Below, piece by piece: positions 35,377-43,049 of a stretch of 64,000 bases of DNA (position 1 is the first letter of the stretch; each line of letters opens with the position of its first letter). Location of the stretch: assembly GCA_002285055.1 (NCBI GenBank), contig NQYJ01000001.1, positions 124,001 to 188,000 on the forward strand, written 5' to 3'. The notes beneath the pieces are model-generated. The model saw only the letters and a list, made by a program, of their open reading frames with translations, was not told where the DNA came from and ran no database searches. Source of the DNA: Candidatus Izimoplasma sp. ZiA1. GTDB taxonomy: Bacteria; Bacillota_I; Bacilli_A; Izemoplasmatales; Izemoplasmataceae. Both the position numbers and the translations under genes were made by a program.

Positions 35377-37147
35377 CTACAATTATATTAAAAAAAAGTT
35401 TTCTTCATTTCTTAATATTTTTATAAAAATTTATAAGAAACGCTCATTAACAACACAACTCATTTTCACTGTAGCTTTGATTTTTATTACTTTTTTCAGT
35501 TTACAGGCTATTTTAAATGCACAATTTTTTTCAAACTATTATACAAAGAAAGAATTCAACTCAATTCATGAGGAAATCATGGTCTATGTAAATGAAATGA
35601 ATTCAAGTGATACTGGTAATTATTATGATGAAATGTATGCTTTCACAACAATGAATAATGCTTATTCAGTTACTATGTCTGGTGATTTTAGAATTATTGA
35701 ATCTAGTTATACAAATTACTTTCTAACCATCACAGATGATGCTACAGATAATGTTTATAATATTATAGTTCCAAACGATTCATATGAGTTTAATATTAAT
35801 GAAAAGTATGATCTTATAATAAGTACATATAACGATGAATTCTATCAAGCAAAAGCAATGAGTTTAGAAGGCGATTCCACGGCTTTGTTTTCTGAAACAT
35901 GTACATCAGGTTGTATTACATTTACTGGTGAAATATCATCAATTCAAAAACCATCAAATATAAACTACTTATTTAAAGATAATCTGATAATAAAACAAGA
36001 GGTATCCAAACTATCCTTAAACCTAATTGATATCGGAAACCATTCTTATGAAGAAGGGTATTGGTATAAAAGTGATTCTGGTAATATTCAGACGATAGTT
36101 TTTATTCACGAATTAAATACTTGGGATTATATGATGACAGTTGTTCCAATAGAAGATCCAAATGAAATAATTTCTATAGTGTCTGCTTATAACAACTATG
36201 TATATTTAACTGCAGTAGCAATTGTACTACTATGGAGTTTTAGACTTAGTTCTGTAATTTCTAAACCAATTCAAAATATTGAGGCAGTCACAAAAGAAAT
36301 TGCAAACTTGAATTTTGAAGTAGAAGCTCATGAATATAATAATAAAGAGAACGAATCATTATCAAAGAGTATAAATTTGATTTCAAGAAACCTAAAAGAA
36401 ACCCTGGATACAATTTCAACAAAAAATGAAGAACTTGTATCTTTGTACAACGAGCAATCAACTCAATACTCATTAAAAAAGCAACTAGTTTCTTCAATTT
36501 CACATGAACTAAAAACACCTTTAATGATTATGCAAGTAACTATACAAGGTATATTGGATGGTGTTGTTAAACCAGAGGAAACTCAAAACGAACTTAATAA
36601 TGTTATTACTGAAATAAATAAATCATCAATTATGATCCAAGATTTACTTCAAATCTATAGGTTAGATGATGCCTCAACTAAGCTGGACATTGGTGAATTT
36701 AATTTATCAGAAGTCGTAAAATATTTTATTGATGATTTTGATTCTATAATCTCTAAGTATAAATTTAATCTTGAACTATTAATTGATGATGACGTTTATG
36801 TTGAAGGAGATATGAAATTAATTAAAAGAGTAATATCTAATTTTATAACAAACGCTGTTAAATACACTCCGGAAAAAGAAAAAATTTCTGTAATTGTAAA
36901 AAACAATGAAGATGAAGTAATTTTTGAGATTAGAAACTATGGTACTTCTATAGATGAAAAACTATTAAAAAACATTTGGATGCCATTCTTTAGAGTTGAA
37001 CATCAGGAAAGTTCAAGACTTAAAACAAAAGGTACTGGTATTGGCCTTTTCTTAGTAAGTGAGATCTTGAAAGCTCACGAGTTTGATTTTGGTATCGAAA
37101 ATATAGAAAACGGTATTTCTGCATACTTTGTAATTCCAAAAAAATAA
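35360..37147 (+). CDS. sensor histidine kinase (system 2)
   Basis: The 595-residue kinase starts at TTG 35360 within the regulator gene. Compared with the kinase at 25048 it has an extra basic N-terminal stretch of about 30 residues before the first membrane helix (33-52). The extracellular sensor (about 55-275) carries a Cys pair, CTSGC at 181-185. A second helix (280-297), HAMP, HisKA with LVSSISHELKTPLMI (His 382), and an ATPase with NFITNAVKYTP and GTGIGLFLV follow. The signal is unknown; a disulphide- or metal-linked sensor is possible. Confidence 0.93.
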   Translation: MNPQNSYNYIKKKFSSFLNIFIKIYKKRSLTTQLIFTVALIFITFFSLQAILNAQFFSNYYTKKEFNSIHEEIMVYVNEMNSSDTGNYYDEMYAFTTMNNAYSVTMSGDFRIIESSYTNYFLTITDDATDNVYNIIVPNDSYEFNINEKYDLIISTYNDEFYQAKAMSLEGDSTALFSETCTSGCITFTGEISSIQKPSNINYLFKDNLIIKQEVSKLSLNLIDIGNHSYEEGYWYKSDSGNIQTIVFIHELNTWDYMMTVVPIEDPNEIISIVSAYNNYVYLTAVAIVLLWSFRLSSVISKPIQNIEAVTKEIANLNFEVEAHEYNNKENESLSKSINLISRNLKETLDTISTKNEELVSLYNEQSTQYSLKKQLVSSISHELKTPLMIMQVTIQGILDGVVKPEETQNELNNVITEINKSSIMIQDLLQIYRLDDASTKLDIGEFNLSEVVKYFIDDFDSIISKYKFNLELLIDDDVYVEGDMKLIKRVISNFITNAVKYTPEKEKISVIVKNNEDEVIFEIRNYGTSIDEKLLKNIWMPFFRVEHQESSRLKTKGTGIGLFLVSEILKAHEFDFGIENIENGISAYFVIPKK

Positions 37148-37176
37148 AAAACTATGATAACTCATAGTTTTTTTTA
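37146..37176. terminator. bidirectional terminator between kinase 2 and HAD gene
   Basis: ACTATGA and TCATAGT pair around TAAC (37151-37168), with A-rich and T-rich flanks that give U-tracts on both strands. Confidence 0.85.
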
Positions 37177-37950
37177 TTTAACCATACCTAATTTTTTAAA
37201 AGCTTTATAGAATCCATCTTTTGAAACATCATCGGTAACATAATCTGCTTTAGCTTTTAACTCCTCATTACCATTACCCATTGCTATACCGTAATTACAG
37301 TATTCAATCATTGAAATGTCATTAAAACCATCACCTATTGCAATTGTGTTCTCAATACTAAAATTAGTATGTTCTAAAAGTCTGCTAATACCAAGATCTT
37401 TCATTCCATTCCCTTGATTTACGTCCATCCCACAATCATTTGCAAAATGGAATGTTAAATTTGGGAACTTCTCAGTAATGTTCTTATAGTCCTCTTTATT
37501 GTAAAAAAGGACCATTTGTAAAACTTTGTGATTTTTATAAAAGTCTGGATAAACCTCTGGTACTTCTAAATGAAAATACTCACTAAACTTAGCTGGTAAA
37601 TCAGTATATGAGTTTTGAGAAGTGTAATGATTTATTCCTTCAAAGCCAACATCAATCTGATTTTGATCACAAAACTTTACCAATTCATCAATATACTTAT
37701 ATTCAATTGTATCTTCACTAACAACAGTGCCTTTGTATAGTACATATCTACCATTTGCAGCGATATACGAATCCACGCCCATTTCCTTATCCATTCCGTA
37801 GAATAAAGATGGACAGCGACCAGTACAAAGGATTACCTCATGTCCATTTTCTCTTAGTTCTTTAATTGTCTTGATTGTCTTCGTGGGAATTGAGTTAGTA
37901 GAGTGGTCTAAAACAGTCCCATCTAAATCAACAAAAATCATCTTCTTCAT
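37174..37950 (-). CDS. Cof-type HAD phosphatase
   Basis: The 258-residue protein has the HAD motifs IFVDLDGTVLDH (nucleophile Asp and acid/base Asp), ILCTGRCPS (motif II Thr), a Lys-containing region, and AIGDGFNDISMIEYC (motif IV). The C2B cap of Cof-type proteins lies between motifs II and III (about residues 80-190). Such enzymes dephosphorylate sugar phosphates, flavin or PLP-like substrates; the substrate here is open. It lies 13 bp after the ArsR-type gene. Confidence 0.9.
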   Translation of the reverse strand: MKKMIFVDLDGTVLDHSTNSIPTKTIKTIKELRENGHEVILCTGRCPSLFYGMDKEMGVDSYIAANGRYVLYKGTVVSEDTIEYKYIDELVKFCDQNQIDVGFEGINHYTSQNSYTDLPAKFSEYFHLEVPEVYPDFYKNHKVLQMVLFYNKEDYKNITEKFPNLTFHFANDCGMDVNQGNGMKDLGISRLLEHTNFSIENTIAIGDGFNDISMIEYCNYGIAMGNGNEELKAKADYVTDDVSKDGFYKAFKKLGMVK

Positions 37951-37963
37951 TATAACATCCTAA

Positions 37964-38227
37964 CTACATGAACAAATACTTAATCAAATCTGTATTCTCT
38001 GTAATAAATTCGTTTTTCACGCTATATTTAATAATATTACCTTCTCTAGTAAAATTCAACATATTTAAGGACTTAAATTTCATCAGGTGTTTTGATATAT
38101 TTGACTGTCTCAGATTTAGTAATTCTACTAACTCGCTAACACACAACTCATCAAACTCCACCAATTTCATAAAAATGTCAAAACGGCTTTTTTCGCCTAA
38201 TAATTTAATAATTTTGTACTTGTCCAC
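37964..38227 (-). CDS. ArsR-family winged-helix regulator
   Basis: About 87 residues from GTG 38227, with AGGAG nine bases upstream; the longer frame starts at a TTG that overlaps this site. The ArsR fold is clear: FDELCVSELVELLNLRQSNISKHLMKFKSLNML is the helix-turn-helix region, followed by a short wing. The metal-binding ELCVCDL motif of ArsR/CadC has only its first Cys here, so arsenic- or cadmium-type sensing at this site is unlikely. It is probably cotranscribed with the HAD gene. Confidence 0.85.
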   Translation of the reverse strand: MDKYKIIKLLGEKSRFDIFMKLVEFDELCVSELVELLNLRQSNISKHLMKFKSLNMLNFTREGNIIKYSVKNEFITENTDLIKYLFM

Positions 38228-38296
38228 AACAATCAACTCCTATATGAATATATAGTAATATTACCATATAGCAATGTTAAAAACAAGCAAAAAAAA

Positions 38297-38408
38297 TATC
38301 TCTTATCAAGCACCCTTACCCACATAGATAAAAAATTTAAGGCTGCTTCGTTCCCGACCTGACCTGATTCATTATCACCTATTGGATAAGGATGATTGAT
38401 AAGAGATA
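38297..38408 (-). ncRNA. ffs: signal recognition particle RNA (small bacterial type)
   Basis: The minus strand has the conserved SRP apical motif GGTCAGGTCGGGAACGAAGCAGCC, read here in two parts: GGTCAGGTC and GAACGAAGCAGCC. Its two ends form a perfect 13-bp terminal stem (TATCTCTTATCAA with TTGATAAGAGATA). A run of eight T residues follows, so the stem also acts as terminator. The GGAA tetraloop is closed by G-C instead of the usual C-G pair, a compensated change. It lies downstream of tadA, as in Bacillus (tadA-scr). Confidence 0.95.
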
Positions 38409-38428
38409 AAATGATTATACCACAAATT

Positions 38429-38881
38429 TTATTTCTGTCTAAGTTTTTTGAAAAAATTAGTTATTATGTTTCCACATTCATCACTTAGTATACCTTCAGT
38501 GACTTCTACTTTATGATTAAACTTTTGATCAAACAAATCTATTACAGACTCATGACAGCCACTTTTTAAATCCCTAGCACCATATACAACTCTATCTGTC
38601 CTTGATTGGATGATAGCTCCTGTGCACATTGGACACGGTTCAATTGTCACATATAAAGTACAACCTTCTAAACGCCATGACTTTAATTTTTTATTAGCTA
38701 AGTTAATCACATTGATTTCAGCGTGACCTGTTGCGAGGTGAGTTTTTTCCCTTGTATTGTGGGCTTTTGCTATTACTTTATCATTTTTAACTATTATAGC
38801 ACCAATCGGGACTTCACCTTTTTTTTCAGCTTTTTTTGCCATTTTCAAAGCTAATTTCATGTATTTTTCATCTTTTGTCAT
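38429..38881 (-). CDS. tadA: tRNA adenosine(34) deaminase TadA
   Basis: TadA converts A34 of tRNA-Arg(ACG) to inosine. The 150-residue protein has the deaminase motifs [11 protein letters not shown] (zinc His and catalytic Glu) and [14 protein letters not shown] (two zinc Cys), plus the C-terminal FFKKLRQ helix. It overlaps tdk by 4 bp and precedes the SRP RNA. Length and motifs are ordinary. Confidence 0.95.
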   Translation of the reverse strand: MTKDEKYMKLALKMAKKAEKKGEVPIGAIIVKNDKVIAKAHNTREKTHLATGHAEINVINLANKKLKSWRLEGCTLYVTIEPCPMCTGAIIQSRTDRVVYGARDLKSGCHESVIDLFDQKFNHKVEVTEGILSDECGNIITNFFKKLRQK

Positions 38882-39483
38882 TTTAGTTGTCCTTTATAAG
38901 GATTTGGTTTTCTGTAGACTTTATGGCAACTTCTACATCTTGCTTCATAAGATTCACTTGCACCTACTAAAACTATCGGATCTATGTAACGTGCAGGTTT
39001 ATCATTAACAATTCTTTGAGTTCTTGTTGCTGGCGCACCACATTCAACACAAATTGCTGTAAGTTTTGTAACATACTCAGCTAATGAAAGCAATTTTGGC
39101 ATAAAGCTGAAAGGTTCACCCCTAAAATCTTTATCTAAACCACTCACAATAACTCTAATTTTTTTACTAGCCAAGTAATCTATTATTCCAACAGCTTCCT
39201 CGTCTAAAAACTGAACTTCATCTATTGCTACAACTTCTGTATCATCATCTATGAACTTAAAAATGTCTTTAGAACGTCTAATATTAACAGATTTTGTGCG
39301 ATTGTTGTTATGCGAAACTACTTCGTTTTCACTGAAGCGATTATCAATATCCGGTTTAAATACTACAATATTCTTCTTTGCATACTCAAGACGTTTTACT
39401 CTTCTTAAAAGCTCTTCAGTTTTCCCTGCAAACATCGGACCACAAATAACCTCTATCCATCCATCTTTTTGGTTTAAATACAT
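38878..39483 (-). CDS. tdk: thymidine kinase
   Basis: Type II thymidine kinase phosphorylates deoxythymidine in pyrimidine salvage. About 201 residues from ATG 39483, behind GGGTGA: the Walker [27 protein letters not shown] (Walker B), the thymidine-binding lasso region, and a structural zinc site made of CVECG and CRSCH. It heads the tdk-tadA unit that reads towards the SRP RNA. Confidence 0.96.
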   Translation of the reverse strand: MYLNQKDGWIEVICGPMFAGKTEELLRRVKRLEYAKKNIVVFKPDIDNRFSENEVVSHNNNRTKSVNIRRSKDIFKFIDDDTEVVAIDEVQFLDEEAVGIIDYLASKKIRVIVSGLDKDFRGEPFSFMPKLLSLAEYVTKLTAICVECGAPATRTQRIVNDKPARYIDPIVLVGASESYEARCRSCHKVYRKPNPYKGQLK

Positions 39484-39788
39484 AAAATCACCCATTCTTT
39501 TTAATGTTATTATTCTACAATATTAATGTTTTTTTAACAATACTATATCTGAAAAAATATAAAAGAAAATATAAAAACTATACTCACCCATTCTTTACAC
39601 AAAAAAACAAAGGATTTTATATTATAAAAATTGTAATTCATAGTTTGCATATTAACTACTTTAACAGCTTAAACAGGCTCTTAAGAGCTATTTATAAGCC
39701 ATATTTTTTTTCCTTAAACACCTTTTTATTATAACATAAATATGTTATAATTGTTTGGAATATAAAATAAATACAAAAGGAGACAATT
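39484..39788. other. divergent intergenic region, tdk / hydrogenase operon
   Basis: This 305-bp, very A/T-rich stretch separates minus-strand tdk from the plus-strand hydrogenase operon. It holds the palindromic promoter at 39728-39751, a 12-bp palindrome GCTCTTAAGAGC at 39677-39688, and a 13-bp direct repeat TCACCCATTCTTT at 39488-39500 and 39584-39596. The first repeat copy overlaps the tdk ribosome binding site. No coding gene and no perfect DnaA box is seen. Confidence 0.6.
39728..39751 (+). promoter_or_regulatory. palindromic promoter/operator of the hydrogenase operon
   Basis: ATTATAACATA and TATGTTATAAT are perfect inverted repeats separated by AA. The right half is an extended -10 (TGTTATAAT, 39743-39751) pointing at the hydrogenase operon, 38 bases before its ATG. 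The left half is the same element on the minus strand, pointing at tdk. It could be a divergent promoter pair or a regulator binding site. Confidence 0.6.
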
Positions 39789-40274
39789 ATGGGTAATAAA
39801 TTTGAAATTGCAGAAGACAAAAAACAGGAATTACTAAAAGAAATTAAGAGATACAAAAAAACTCCTGGACCTCTGATGCCTATATTGCATGAAGCACAAA
39901 GAATTTTTGGTTGTATACCAGTCGAAGTTCAAAAAATCGTTTCGTTAGAAACAGGTGTGAGTATTGCAGAAATTAATGGTGTGGTTACTTTTTATTCTAG
40001 CTTCACACTAAGTCCTAAAGGTGAACACATTGTTGGTGTATGTTTAGGTACCCCTTGTTATGTAAGAGGGTCACAAACAATCTTAGACGCTGTAAAAAGT
40101 GAACTTGGAGTGAATGTAGATGAGACTACTGAGGACGGTTTCTTTACGCTAGAAGCAATAAGATGTATTGGTACATGTGGGATGGCACCAGTAATGAGTA
40201 TTGATGAAAACGTATATGGTGAAATCAACGTTACTAAAGCTCAAAAATTAATTAGAGAAGCACGTAGTAAGTAA
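39789..40274 (+). CDS. hydC: NuoE-like [2Fe-2S] subunit of NAD-linked hydrogenase (HydC)
   Basis: The 161-residue protein is a thioredoxin-like ferredoxin of the NuoE family. The cluster ligands are Cys 85 and 90 (CLGTPC) and Cys 126 and 130 (CIGTC). An N-terminal helical part (PLMPILHEAQRIFGCIP) is typical. In trimeric hydrogenases HydC joins HydB (NuoF-like) and HydA. It starts the operon behind AAAGGAGA and overlaps the next gene by one base. Confidence 0.92.
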   Translation: MGNKFEIAEDKKQELLKEIKRYKKTPGPLMPILHEAQRIFGCIPVEVQKIVSLETGVSIAEINGVVTFYSSFTLSPKGEHIVGVCLGTPCYVRGSQTILDAVKSELGVNVDETTEDGFFTLEAIRCIGTCGMAPVMSIDENVYGEINVTKAQKLIREARSK

Positions 40275-40663
40275 TGGATATAAACGACGTATTAAAATTA
40301 TTAGATGCAAAACAGTTTAATCAAGAATGTCCTCATTGTGTAAGGGAAATTAATTACGCATTTGTATGTGACCTGATGAGTGATGCATTAATGTTATTAA
40401 AAAAAATGCCAAGTCATATTGGTGCTCACGGTGCTTTAGTTACTGGATTAGTTACTAATCAAGCTCTTAGAACAGCTGAAATACTTGATTTAGAAACAAT
40501 TATATTTGTTAGAGGAAAAACACCTGCCCAATCAGTTATTGATTTAGCTGATGAAATTGGAATAACTCTAATTGGTTCTAGTTTAACAATGTATCGAGCT
40601 AGTGGATTATTGTTTAAAGGTGGAGTCAAAAGTTATGAGTCAGTTTTAGAGGAAGAAGCATAA
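40274..40663 (+). CDS. DRTGG-domain protein of hydrogenase operon (1)
   Basis: The 129-residue protein resembles the DRTGG-type small domain found in hydrogenase gene clusters. GALVTGLVTNQALRTAEILDLETIIFVRGKTP and ADEIGITLIGSSLTMYRASGLLF form an alpha/beta unit. The first 33 residues add Cys residues (ECPHC, then VCDLMSD) that could bind metal or an Fe-S cluster. It shares the CDLMS/CDLLS segment with the smaller paralogue at 41093. The domain's role is not known; a sensory or ligand-binding function is inference. Confidence 0.75.
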   Translation: MDINDVLKLLDAKQFNQECPHCVREINYAFVCDLMSDALMLLKKMPSHIGAHGALVTGLVTNQALRTAEILDLETIIFVRGKTPAQSVIDLADEIGITLIGSSLTMYRASGLLFKGGVKSYESVLEEEA

Positions 40664-40665
40664 TA

Positions 40666-41118
40666 TTGGAAAATATCCGTTTGGATTTTCAAATTGAGAG
40701 AAACGATATTGCCAATGCAGGTACTGTTTCAAGTCTAACAAAAAGACATCTTAAAAAAAGAGGTCTCTCAAGAAGTTTTGTAAAGCGTGTGACAATTGGA
40801 GTGTATGAAGCAGAAATAAATGTTGTAATTCACTCATATGGTGGTACTGCAAATCTAAATATCGAAAACGATTATGTCGAAATTGAGTTTAAAGATGTTG
40901 GACCTGGAATTGAATGCATTTCTACAGCGATGCAAGAAGGATTTAGTACAGCAAGTCCATATGCTATTGAAAATGGTTTTGGTGCTGGGATGGGATTACC
41001 TAATATTAAATCTGTATCTGATGAAATGTATCTAGATTCGTCTGAAGATGGAACAACTCTAAGAATTAGGTTTTACATTAAGGATGAAGATTATGAGAAT
41101 AAACCAATTAATAAATAA
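40666..41118 (+). CDS. RsbW-like GHKL ATPase of hydrogenase operon
   Basis: The 150-residue protein is a stand-alone GHKL ATPase of the anti-sigma/serine kinase type. VTIGVYEAEINVVIHSYGG is the N-box helix, EFKDVGPGIE is G1, and GAGMGLPNIKSVSDEM is the ATP lid with G2. There is no receiver, HisKA or membrane part. The start is TTG 40666 behind GAGGAAG. Homologous genes are found with bifurcating hydrogenases in clostridia and Thermotoga; what they phosphorylate is not known. Confidence 0.82.
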   Translation: MENIRLDFQIERNDIANAGTVSSLTKRHLKKRGLSRSFVKRVTIGVYEAEINVVIHSYGGTANLNIENDYVEIEFKDVGPGIECISTAMQEGFSTASPYAIENGFGAGMGLPNIKSVSDEMYLDSSEDGTTLRIRFYIKDEDYENKPINK

Positions 41119-41431
41119 TCATAGTTTTACTTTATTAACAAATACGCCTGACGATGTTTTAATTAATAACGTTGTAGCTTGTGACTTATTATCACATGTG
41201 ATGGCAAATGCTGATGAAGGCGATGTTTTAATTACAGTTCTTAATAACATAAATGTTTTAGGCGTTGCTTCGTTACTAGATTTAAGTTTAGTTATATTTT
41301 CATATAATATCAATGTTGATGACAGTATTATTTTAAAAGCTAACGAGTTAAACATCCCCTTGTTTAAGAGCAATTTAACTACTGCAGAAGTGGTTTATCT
41401 ACTTAAGGAAATGGACAAAACAATTGAGTAA
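41093..41431 (+). CDS. DRTGG-like small protein of hydrogenase operon (2)
   Basis: About 112 residues from ATG 41093 (AAGGA eight bases upstream; an ATG at 41084 abuts the site). VACDLLSHVMANADEGDVLITVLNNINVLGVASLLDLSLVIF and NELNIPLFKSNLTTAEVVYLL repeat the fold of the DRTGG protein at 40274, but without its CPHC motif. It overlaps the ATPase gene by 26 bp and the PHP gene by 8 bp. Function unknown. Confidence 0.7.
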   Translation: MRINQLINNHSFTLLTNTPDDVLINNVVACDLLSHVMANADEGDVLITVLNNINVLGVASLLDLSLVIFSYNINVDDSIILKANELNIPLFKSNLTTAEVVYLLKEMDKTIE

Positions 41432-42128
41432 TTTTTTTTATGATATTCATATACACTCAATACTAAGTCCATGTGCTGATGTCTTAATGACGCCAAATAA
41501 CATTTTAAATATGGCAATGCTAAAGGAACTTGATTTTATTAGTATTACAGATCATAATTCTACAAAACAACTAGAGATTTTCTCTGAATTACTAGAAAGT
41601 TATGATTTAGTATTATTGCCTGGAGTTGAAGTTACTGTACTTGAAGATTTTGATGTATTATGTTATTTTGAGTCAATAAATTTAGCCAATCAGTTTAACT
41701 CTGTACTAGAGAAACACTTGCTTAATAATTGGGGAAACTACTCCAAGAACGACCAAGTCATCACTGATATATATGATCAAGAGGTTGATACATATAATTT
41801 ACCTCTAACTAAGACAAACTTACCTTATAATGACTTAGTTAAAGAAGTTAGAAATTTAGATGGTGTTATCGTACTAGCACATATTAATAGAAAGAATTCA
41901 TCTGTTTTGAACTCATATAAACTATGTGACATAGATTTTGATGCACTAGAGCTCCAAAAATATGGATCTGAAAAGTTTTTATCTGAAAACGAGTATCTCT
42001 TACAATATAAGATTCTTTATAACTCGGATTCTCATACTTTAATGAGTATCTCTGAAAGAGAATATTCAATTGATTTAAAAGAAAAGACTGTCAAAAGCTT
42101 TCTAGATTATCTAAGAGGTAAATTATGA
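41424..42128 (+). CDS. PHP-domain metal-dependent phosphoesterase
   Basis: The 234-residue protein has the four PHP motifs: DIHIHSILSPCAD (motif I), ITDHNSTKQ (II), LLPGVEVTVLEDF (III) and a final NSDSHTLMS (IV), with AHINRKNSS between. PHP enzymes hydrolyse phosphoesters such as nucleotides with two or three metals. The start is TTG 41424 in the end of the previous gene. It overlaps the next ATPase gene by 4 bp. A role in making or removing a small signal for the hydrogenase operon is speculation. Confidence 0.82.
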   Translation: MSNFFYDIHIHSILSPCADVLMTPNNILNMAMLKELDFISITDHNSTKQLEIFSELLESYDLVLLPGVEVTVLEDFDVLCYFESINLANQFNSVLEKHLLNNWGNYSKNDQVITDIYDQEVDTYNLPLTKTNLPYNDLVKEVRNLDGVIVLAHINRKNSSVLNSYKLCDIDFDALELQKYGSEKFLSENEYLLQYKILYNSDSHTLMSISEREYSIDLKEKTVKSFLDYLRGKL

Positions 42129-42679
42129 ATGAACTATCATTACATATTTTAGATATTTGCCAAAATTCTACTAAAGCTAACGCTTCATTAATCTCAATTA
42201 TTATAGAAGAAAGTACCAAAAAAAACACTTTCACTATCGATATAATAGATAATGGAGACGGAATGGATAAAGAAACTCTTGAAAGAGTTACGGATCCCTT
42301 TTTCACAACAAGAACAACTAGAAAAGTTGGTTTAGGCATATCTCTATTTAAAATGGCTGCAGAACAGTCAAACGGATTTTTAACTATTTTATCAGAAAAA
42401 ACAAAAGGCACTTCATTAAAGTGTATGTTCGAGCTTAACAATATTGATAGAGCTCCACTTGGTAAAATTGAAGAAACAATCGCAATCCTTCTCCTTAACG
42501 CAGAAGGTGCAGATATAGTTTACAAACATGTTGTTAATGATTTAATCTATATTTTCGACTCACGAGAAGTAAAAGAGGTACTAGAAGATGTACCGTTAAC
42601 AGATTTAAATGTAATAGTTTGGATTAAAGACAATATAAAAGAAGGAATATTAAATATACATAAGGAGGAAACATTATGA
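42125..42679 (+). CDS. stand-alone histidine-kinase-type ATPase domain protein
   Basis: The 184-residue protein starts with SLHILDICQNSTKANASLISI, an N-box with Asn in place, then IIDNGDGMDKETLERVTDPFFTTR (G1/F box) and KVGLGISLFKMAAEQSNG (G2). It is the ATPase part of a histidine kinase without the phospho-accepting His domain. A C-terminal 60-residue tail has no recognised motif. This is the second GHKL ATPase in the operon and differs clearly from the RsbW-like one. Confidence 0.8.
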   Translation: MNELSLHILDICQNSTKANASLISIIIEESTKKNTFTIDIIDNGDGMDKETLERVTDPFFTTRTTRKVGLGISLFKMAAEQSNGFLTILSEKTKGTSLKCMFELNNIDRAPLGKIEETIAILLLNAEGADIVYKHVVNDLIYIFDSREVKEVLEDVPLTDLNVIVWIKDNIKEGILNIHKEETL

Positions 42680-43041
42680 AATCTTTAGCTGATTTAAAGA
42701 AGATTCGTGATGCCGCTCAAAAGAAAGTTACAATGAGAGGTAAAAACGATGGGACAAGAGTTTTAGTAGGTATGGCTACTTGTGGGATTAGTGCCGGTGC
42801 TCGTCCTGTTATGAACAAATTTGTTGAATTAATTACAGAAAAAAATCTAGATACAGTTACAGTTACACCTGTAGGTTGTATCGGTGAATGCTCAATTGAA
42901 CCAATTGTAGAAGTACTAGTAGGTGAGCAAAGAACTACATACTGTCGAGTTGACGAAAAAGTTGCAGAAAGAATCTTTACTGAACATATTATCGGTGGCA
43001 AAGTTGTCGAAGATAATATTATCGGTAAATTTAGATTATAG
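42676..43041 (+). CDS. thioredoxin-like [2Fe-2S] ferredoxin of hydrogenase operon
   Basis: The 121-residue protein carries ATCGISAGARP near residue 36 and PVGCIGECSIEP near 68, the pattern of small ferredoxins found upstream of NuoF-like subunits. Cys 36, 68 and 72 are in the usual places; the fourth ligand is not at the expected spot, and Cys 89 (TTYCRV) may serve. It has an AAGGAGGA site and lies 8 bp before hydB. It may pass electrons between HydB and another partner. Confidence 0.82.
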   Translation: MKSLADLKKIRDAAQKKVTMRGKNDGTRVLVGMATCGISAGARPVMNKFVELITEKNLDTVTVTPVGCIGECSIEPIVEVLVGEQRTTYCRVDEKVAERIFTEHIIGGKVVEDNIIGKFRL

Positions 43042-43049
43042 GTGAGAAT

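Noticed and set aside
39484..39788. oriC in the tdk-hydrogenase gap
   Set aside because: A/T-rich and at the strand switch, but no TTATNCACA box on either strand; only loose two-mismatch matches such as CTTTACACA.
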